From Pardosa pseudoannulata (lineage: Eukaryota; Arthropoda; Arachnida; Araneae; Lycosidae), in assembly GCA_032207245.1 (NCBI GenBank), contig CM063502.1, positions 118,980,929-119,044,928 on the forward strand: a stretch of DNA of 64,000 nt, in the 5' to 3' direction. The notes beneath the pieces were generated by a model. It was not told the DNA's origin. It searched no databases and worked only from the letters and a program-made list of their open reading frames with translations. The translations under genes were made by a program, and so were the position numbers. Below, piece by piece: positions 60,801 to 64,000 of this stretch. How positions within the stretch are numbered: position 1 is the first letter of the stretch; each line of letters begins with the position of its first letter.

Positions 60801-61750
60801 AAGGGTGGGATTGACAGCTTAGAAACCTGTGAGATGAAGAAATCACTTCGTAAGTTCTGAAGTATATTCTGTGACATATTTAGTATTATCCCTGGAATGG
60901 CAGCTATTTTAAGTCAAAAATAGTTTAAAAACAACAACACAATATTAAAACATTTAAATATCTTAAAAGGGTTTATTAAAAGTCATGTAGAAACAGCCTG
61001 TAGTAGGCGTTTAATAAAATTCCGCCTAGCTGAAAGTTCAACATTTCTAGCACATTTGAAATGTGAGATATAACTAAGAATGGGAAAATAAGGGATTTTA
61101 TAATAACCACAATACTATAATCAATATAATTATTACTACACTACAAAACCGAAATATTTTATTAGCAACTTTAATTAAAAAATTTATAGTTTTTGAAACA
61201 CTCCAGGTAAAATTTTAAGTTAAATCCTTTTGAAATTTAATAAATAACTTTATATATTATATAAAATATAACTGCCGAAACGTAGAATCTGTTCTTTCTG
61301 AACTTAAAAGAACTATTATAAAGATTTCAACAGGAAAAATTATTAGATAATATTCATAGGACACAACTTTTATTGTAGATTTGATCTGAAGTGCTACGGC
61401 CACAATATTTTACTATACAAGGGCTAATGAGATTGGTACCTACTGTTTAAAGCTGATTCCGAATTGATACTAACATCCAAATCAGCAGTGGGATGTAATG
61501 AGCATGATCCCAACCAAAAAATCTTATTACATAACTGATACTTTACTCTCCAATTTTACAAAAATATATTAATAATGGCATTAAATTTTCAAGCAGATAA
61601 AAAAAAGATTACTTTTGAGAGCCCAGTGTTACCTTAAAATCTTTTGAAGTAAAAAAGCATTTGACATACCTCGCCTTCGCCTTCTTCATTAGCAGCTGTT
61701 ATCGGCGGGCTGGGGCACGAAGATTTATTTCCCATTTCTTCTTTACTTAT
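39141..61750 (-). CDS. Trio-type Rho guanine-nucleotide exchange factor, C-terminal half (12 exons)
   Basis: The twelve exons, in transcript order, are 61750-61670, 59240-59115, 57702-57578, 56982-56916, 52135-52023, 49416-49257, 46144-46052, 44654-44520, 44311-44129, 43715-43535, 41318-41273 and 39822-39141. All junctions are GT-AG and keep one frame for 1992 nt (663 residues plus TAA). Residues 1-108 are an acidic/Ser-rich linker. The DH domain spans about 110-300, with CR1 [16 protein letters not shown] and [20 protein letters not shown]. The PH domain spans about 301-420, with [15 protein letters not shown] Gq-contact-like helix ([12 protein letters not shown]) follows, then a 226-residue basic, Ser-rich tail. 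The match is to the second GEF module of Trio/UNC-73/Kalirin, which activates RhoA-type GTPases. The tail lacks the SH3-Ig-kinase region of vertebrate TRIO. Upstream Sec14, spectrin and GEF1 exons lie beyond the window. Confidence 0.95.
39823..41272 (-). other. Trio intron, nothing recognised
   Basis: AT-rich sequence between the last two exons, with no repeat or open frame of note. Confidence 0.7.
41273..41318 (-). CDS. Trio exon, end of PH helix
   Basis: A 46-nt exon with acceptor TTTTTCAG and donor GTAAGTAT. It encodes [14 protein letters not shown] after a split Ala codon. It carries the second half of the extended PH helix used by Trio-family GEFs to bind Gq. Confidence 0.92.
41319..43534 (-). 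other. Trio intron, nothing recognised
   Basis: 2.2 kb of AT-rich sequence with short A-runs. No transposon or further exon was seen. Confidence 0.7.
43535..43715 (-). CDS. Trio exon, C-terminal half of PH2
   Basis: 181 nt with acceptor ATTCTTAG and donor GTAAGTGA. It starts [20 protein letters not shown] and includes the PH C-terminal helix [20 protein letters not shown] with its invariant Trp. Confidence 0.95.
43716..44128 (-). other. Trio intron within PH2, nothing recognised
   Basis: Short AT-rich intron. Reading through the upstream donor (44129) gives the frame extension to 44021, which is not coding. Confidence 0.75.
44129..44311 (-). CDS. Trio exon, N-terminal half of PH2
   Basis: 183 nt, phase 0 at both ends, acceptor TATTATTAG, donor GTAAGTAT. 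It begins [19 protein letters not shown] and contains [16 protein letters not shown], the PH beta strands typical of DH-linked PH domains. Confidence 0.96.
44520..44654 (-). CDS. Trio exon, end of DH2
   Basis: 135 nt, phase 0, acceptor TTCCTCTAG, donor GTAAGTAA. It encodes [18 protein letters not shown] and ends [13 protein letters not shown], the last DH helix that packs against the PH domain and the GTPase. Confidence 0.96.
44811..45580. repeat. Repeat rich in GTCATGGAAA motifs, possible hAT-like element
   Basis: Both ends carry clusters of AAAGTCATGGAAA and AGTCATGGAT. The left starts CATGGTTTCCGCGCATCTGG. The right ends CGGCAGATACCCT, whose complement AGGGTATCTGCCG is distantly similar. 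GCATATA flanks it on both sides (44804-44810 and 45580-45586). The interior is AT-rich and noncoding. It lies within the Trio intron. Confidence 0.5.
46052..46144 (-). CDS. Trio exon, DH2 conserved region 3
   Basis: 93 nt, acceptor CTCTTTTAG, donor GTTTGTTT. It encodes [19 protein letters not shown] followed by [12 protein letters not shown], the most conserved DH segment, which contacts switch regions of the Rho GTPase. Confidence 0.96.
46600..46920 (-). pseudogene. Mariner-like transposase C-terminal remnant
   Basis: The minus-strand frame from 46916 reads [18 protein letters not shown] and later [19 protein letters not shown]. The latter corresponds to the H-x-P-YSPDLAPSDYHLF motif that carries the third catalytic Asp of mariner transposases. 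Stops follow QFKG, and [12 protein letters not shown] sequence continues out of the frame. The N terminus is absent. Confidence 0.55.
46921..47045 (-). mobile_element. tRNA-derived SINE copy, 3' and 5' worn
   Basis: AAGCCGATTTCGAATGGTTA, CGAACATCCATGTCAGAAGT and GGATTTGAACCCGCACACC (B-box complement) are in SINE order on the minus strand. It directly abuts the mariner remnant. Confidence 0.75.
49257..49416 (-). CDS. Trio exon, middle of DH2
   Basis: 160 nt, acceptor CTTTTCTAG, donor GTAAGTTT. It begins [20 protein letters not shown] and includes [20 protein letters not shown], nearly identical in pattern to vertebrate TRIO DH2. Confidence 0.96.
49417..52022 (-). other. Trio intron with a hairpin MITE
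   Basis: AT-rich except for GC-richer sequence at 50760-50870 and 51370-51980. The latter holds the MITE at 51379-51521 and unsupported short frames. Confidence 0.65.
51379..51521. mobile_element. 143-bp hairpin MITE, PIF/Harbinger-like
   Basis: The terminal inverted repeats are GGGCCGATCCCACCAAAGTC... and its complement, about 28 perfect bases. They are flanked by TAA (51376-51378) and TTA (51522-51524). The GG(G)C start and 3-bp TWA-type flanks suit Harbinger, but the class is inferred. The loop is noncoding. Confidence 0.75.
52023..52135 (-). CDS. Trio exon, DH2 helix region
   Basis: 113 nt with acceptor ATTTTTTAG and donor GTACGTTC. It encodes [20 protein letters not shown] and then [17 protein letters not shown], a DH signature (KIVFGNI). 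The GA left at the 3' end joins T of the next exon as Asp. Confidence 0.95.
52370..52790 (-). pseudogene. Mariner-like transposase remnant with internal deletion
   Basis: On the minus strand a degenerate helix-turn-helix part comes first (DHRLT, stop, [13 protein letters not shown]). It is soon followed by [16 protein letters not shown], equivalent to the YSPDLAPSDYHLF catalytic motif, and then [20 protein letters not shown]. The region between the two domains is missing and several stops are present. Confidence 0.6.
52779..53102 (-). other. Unassigned 107-codon open frame in a Trio intron
   Basis: The frame reads [20 protein letters not shown] and then contains [20 protein letters not shown] and a beta-rich [12 protein letters not shown]. 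The Q-G-x-G-S stretch followed by a helix resembles motif A of GNAT acetyltransferases. The rest is too short and Cys-rich to be sure. It could be a decayed gene copy. Its 3' end abuts the mariner remnant. Confidence 0.25.
54410..54930 (+). repeat. Possible dispersed repeat, unclassified
   Basis: Starts TATATAAGGTGTGCCCAAAT and is GC-richer than the flanking intron, with several short open frames (54473-54676 and 54750-54932) but no domain. Called only from composition and the abrupt border, so class and ends are uncertain. Confidence 0.3.
55608..55797 (-). mobile_element. tRNA-derived SINE copy, diverged
   Basis: GAAACCGGGAACTACTGTTT, AAAGCCGATTCCAAACGACT, GCGAACATCCATGCCACCAG and GGATTTGAACCCATTAACTC (B-box complement) are in order on the minus strand. 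Confidence 0.8.
56916..56982 (-). CDS. Trio exon, DH2 conserved region 1
   Basis: 67 nt with acceptor ATTTACAG and donor GTATGGTG. It encodes [18 protein letters not shown] and CLVE. CR1 contains the Glu that contacts GTPase switch 1 in DH proteins. Confidence 0.96.
56983..57577 (-). other. Trio intron, nothing recognised
   Basis: AT-rich. An imperfect palindrome around 57180-57235 (CAAGTAATTCATATTATATG then ATATAATATGATTGCCTGAA and ATTACTTGTAAG) forms a small hairpin. Confidence 0.6.
57578..57702 (-). CDS. Trio exon, acidic linker leading into DH2
   Basis: 125 nt, acceptor TCCTTTCAG, donor GTAAATTT. It encodes [20 protein letters not shown] and ends [11 protein letters not shown] with AG of a split Arg. 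The phase and the RR just before FVLQELV match the DH2 start in Trio proteins. Confidence 0.9.
57703..59114 (-). other. Trio intron, nothing recognised
   Basis: AT-rich. The plus-strand frame at 58533-58796 is unsupported. Confidence 0.65.
59115..59240 (-). CDS. Trio exon, acidic linker
   Basis: 126 nt, phase 0 at both ends, acceptor AAATTTGCAG, donor GTAACCTT. It encodes [20 protein letters not shown] and further Ser/Thr-rich sequence to MTLPGTT. Being symmetric, it could be skipped without a frameshift. Low conservation means it rests on splice sites and phase. Confidence 0.8.
59462..60180 (+). pseudogene. Non-LTR retrotransposon fragment (Jockey/R1-like ORF2 pieces)
   Basis: A reverse-transcriptase piece at 59489-59590 reads [20 protein letters not shown] and SLVVDELL, matching the G-C-P-Q-G-x-V-L-S-P-LLW motif. 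After a gap it resumes at 59681-60046 with the C-terminal part [20 protein letters not shown] and [18 protein letters not shown], a CCHC-type motif that follows RNase H in such elements. The YADD part and most of RNase H are deleted. A GC-rich 3' segment (GGTCGCAGTGCTGGTGCTCT) ends near 60180. It lies opposite to Trio. Confidence 0.75.
61380..61545 (-). mobile_element. tRNA-derived SINE copy, diverged
   Basis: AGTGCTACGGCCACAATATT, AAGGGCTAATGAGATTGGTA, CCTACTGTTTAAAGCTGATT and CGAATTGATACTAACATCCA follow SINE order on the minus strand. The tRNA-like head is badly worn. Confidence 0.7.
61670..61750 (-). CDS. Trio exon, linker (most 5' exon in the window)
   Basis: 81 nt, phase 0 at both ends, acceptor TTTATTTAG, donor GTATGTCA. 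It encodes [20 protein letters not shown] and NEEGEGE. It is supported by sites, phase and composition similar to the next linker exons. It is also skippable in frame. Confidence 0.75.
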
Positions 61751-63319
61751 CTAAATAAAAGGATTTGCACACAAATTAGCTGATAAAATTATAAACAGGG
61801 AAGATAACAGAAAAAGCAGGATACAAAAACATTAAAAAAAGTTTAACATTTTTTCATTTTAAAATTAAACGTGGATTTTACATTAAAATCACAAGTTGGT
61901 ATTGAACTTTTTCATGCCAATCAATAGAAAGACATGCTAAATAGTAATTTTAACCTAATAAGAATGTAACGGCCACATGTACAGAATTCACTAACAGAAA
62001 GTTTACGCAGTCGCCATTGAATTCAAGTACTAAAACCCCATGTTTGAAACTGATATATAAAGTAATTTTGCAATATCTCCACTTAATTTATCCACCATAA
62101 AATTACGGAGATATTTTATAACTTAAAATGTCAGATGCAGTTTAAAATAATGCTAGAGATAATTAAGGGTTGCAAGATTAATATTTCAACACAGAGCAAA
62201 ATAAAAGTAAACCCAAAATTAGTTTGAGTTTAAATGTTTGACTCAGACAAGATTATGATATTTAAATTAATTCACTTAATAAATTCTGATGCCACTTTTC
62301 AATGTGTAATACTGTGAACACCATGAAAAAGCAAGCATACCAAGAAAGCGAATATCAAAGTTTAAAAAATTTTGAACGTTGATTTTAAAAACAAAAGCGA
62401 ACAGTTGATATTTCCATTTTTAAGTCGACTACGTTTTAAGATAAGTGTTAAGCTATCTTTCTACTCAAACTGCCGACTACTATTGTAGGTAGTTTTAGGA
62501 ATTGAAGTAGTTGTACTAATAAAAACTTCCTGCTAGTGATTGTCAAATGTTCTACTACTGGATTCATTTATGGTTTTTAGTTCACTATTCTTCCGGTATT
62601 TGCTAGACTTTTATTTGCAATACGCATGACCTCTTCTTGTCTGCTACAACCTCACGCTAGGATTAACACATGTAATGCACCCAGACCACGCAATTTCTAT
62701 CACGTCTAATAAAACGCTATAGCTTTTTCTCACTCTTGAAAGTTCTTTCTCAGCAAAGATTCTCGTCTAATTCTTTTTTCACTTACAAAGTTATTTAAAA
62801 ACTAACATATAGCCCGTCATATTAAGGGATCAGTAAAATTTTTAATTTTCCAGAATTGTAAAGTACCCTATGAGGCAGGTAAAAACTGGTTTATTTTTTG
62901 GCTGATATAAATAATTTATCTTTATACTCCTCTAAAGACTCCTGATACTGTGAATGAAGTTTAGAATCACGTTGAATTCATTTAGAAAGATAATTCAAAG
63001 TTTTCTTTACGTCGAAATTAGCGTTAAGTTCTTCCCACCTTTTTTTTTTGTCACTGTAATTAAAGGAAGTTGAGGAATGAAACTCATTTCAATTACACTC
63101 TGGAGTAGATAGAATTTGTTGTTAATACCGGTGATATTCCGATTAAATTTTCAATGCAAGGAAAAATAATCGATGATTAAATTTAAAATTATCACATATG
63201 TACCTAATCTATTATTTCAGCCAAATATAAAAGAATATTATTTACGTAATATCTAAGTTCAGAGATAAAACGTATGAAAATAATGCAGACTATATTTAAA
63301 TAATTTAAAATAAACGATT
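61751..63319 (-). other. Trio intron continuing upstream, nothing recognised
   Basis: AT-rich sequence upstream of the first visible Trio exon. No further exon with acceptable phase and sites was found. Confidence 0.55.
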
Positions 63320-63570
63320 AAATGAGAGTTAAAGGAATGACGTCATCATGATAGAAAAAAATATTTTTACCTATTTATTATGTGATAAATTGATGAATTT
63401 TATCGCCTGCTCTTAACCGGCGAAAATAGGGTTTGAAATAATTGCATTAAATGCTAAAAAACGGGAGAAGGGGTGGATTTCGAACGTTGCTAACCGTAAC
63501 TCATCAAGAATCTAATATGGATGCCTATCCATTCCAGGTACAACTTCAAAAATTCGAGAACAGACGGACA
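63320..63570 (+). repeat. Second copy of the GACGTCA/GTGATAAATT repeat
   Basis: Shares AAAGGAATGACGTCAT, ACCTATTTATTATGTGATAA, a TTAACCGGCGAAAATAG block and GTGGATTTCGAACGTT with 18520-18952. It has one unit instead of two and a shorter GAACAGACGGACAGA tail. Confidence 0.7.
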
Positions 63571-63611
63571 GATAACTTAGGTTATTAGTATAACATAAGG
63601 CATATGCTATC

Positions 63612-63615
<4 letters not shown>

Positions 63616-63649
<34 letters not shown>
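63616..63649. repeat. Poly-T tract
   Basis: A run of about 34 T. The rest to 64000 is AT-rich without a recognised feature. Confidence 0.95.
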
Positions 63650-63650
<1 letters not shown>

Positions 63651-64000
63651 TCATTATAACCAAAGCCTGATCATGATGATTTTGGGTTCTGTGCAAAAAG
63701 ATTTGGGCCTTGCTCTAGTTTTTACAAAATGGCTAAATATAAAGCATCACAACCTACCTGTAAAGTGTACACAGTACGTGTAAAGTGTTGAAAACAGATA
63801 CAGATTGTACATGCATTGAAAATAAATTCAGATCTACAAATATATTACACTTGCATATTTCATTAGGTTGGTTCAGACTTAGATGTGTAATGTTGGTGTA
63901 AATCAATATTTTCCCCAGTGAGTGTTTCTTAACAATATATTGACAGGTAAACTATGCTACTAAACTGCATTACAATGTAAAGTGGAGATTATATTTTGGG

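Larger units (their letters stand above)
59241..61669 (-). other. Trio intron with a non-LTR fragment and a SINE
   Basis: Carries the non-LTR remnant at 59462-60180 and the SINE at 61380-61545. The rest is AT-rich, with a T-run at about 60785-60802. Confidence 0.65.

Noticed and set aside
39141..61750. Assignment to Kalirin or p63RhoGEF rather than Trio
   Set aside because: Their DH-PH modules are close relatives, but Kalirin and p63RhoGEF are vertebrate paralogues. An acidic linker before DH2 and the absence of SH3-Ig-kinase fit the single invertebrate Trio. The missing 5' exons would settle it.

Overview
This is a gene-sparse, AT-rich animal genomic window with long introns, many microsatellites and many decayed transposons. 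Both recognisable host genes lie on the minus strand and are cut by the window edges. One is the first two coding exons of a FAM135 family gene (start codon near 7735; the rest lies beyond position 1). The other is the 3' half of a Trio-type Rho guanine-nucleotide exchange factor (12 coding exons between 61750 and 39141; its 5' part lies beyond 64000). The Trio protein stops after the second DH-PH module plus a Ser-rich tail, with no following SH3, Ig or kinase domain. That is the invertebrate (for example fly) layout. With the repeat content it suggests an arthropod, perhaps a chelicerate, but the sequence does not prove the group.

Layout. 1-7.8 kb: FAM135 exons 1 and 2 around a 5.8 kb intron. 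7.8-11.1 kb: AT-rich upstream DNA with two GCGCATGCGC-like motifs. 11.2-17.9 kb: a decayed Ty3/gypsy-class LTR retrotransposon. Its pol order is protease, integrase, reverse transcriptase, RNase H, the copia-like order of the Gmr1 group, and its gag has a SCAN-like capsid. This is the most unusual object here. 18.3-34.8 kb: an intergenic repeat field. It holds copies of a tRNA-derived SINE, a solo LTR with a perfect 5-bp target duplication, two hAT-type elements, a pogo/Tigger element inside a 1.76 kb inverted repeat, a mariner remnant, a 380-bp TA tract and a 350-bp tandem duplication split by a SINE. 34.8-39.1 kb: repeat-poor DNA, probably in part the Trio 3' UTR. 39.1-61.8 kb: the Trio exons, whose introns contain SINE copies, two mariner remnants, a hairpin MITE, a repeat rich in GTCATGGAAA and a non-LTR retrotransposon fragment. 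61.8-64 kb: further intron with another dispersed repeat.

The two host genes need not be functionally related. Trio's second DH-PH unit loads GTP onto RhoA-type GTPases downstream of receptors and Gq. FAM135 proteins are poorly characterised and carry a C-terminal lipase/serine-esterase-like domain (not in this window). All mobile-element reading frames are broken, so none appears autonomous. No RNA gene, CRISPR array or bacterial-type operon is present.
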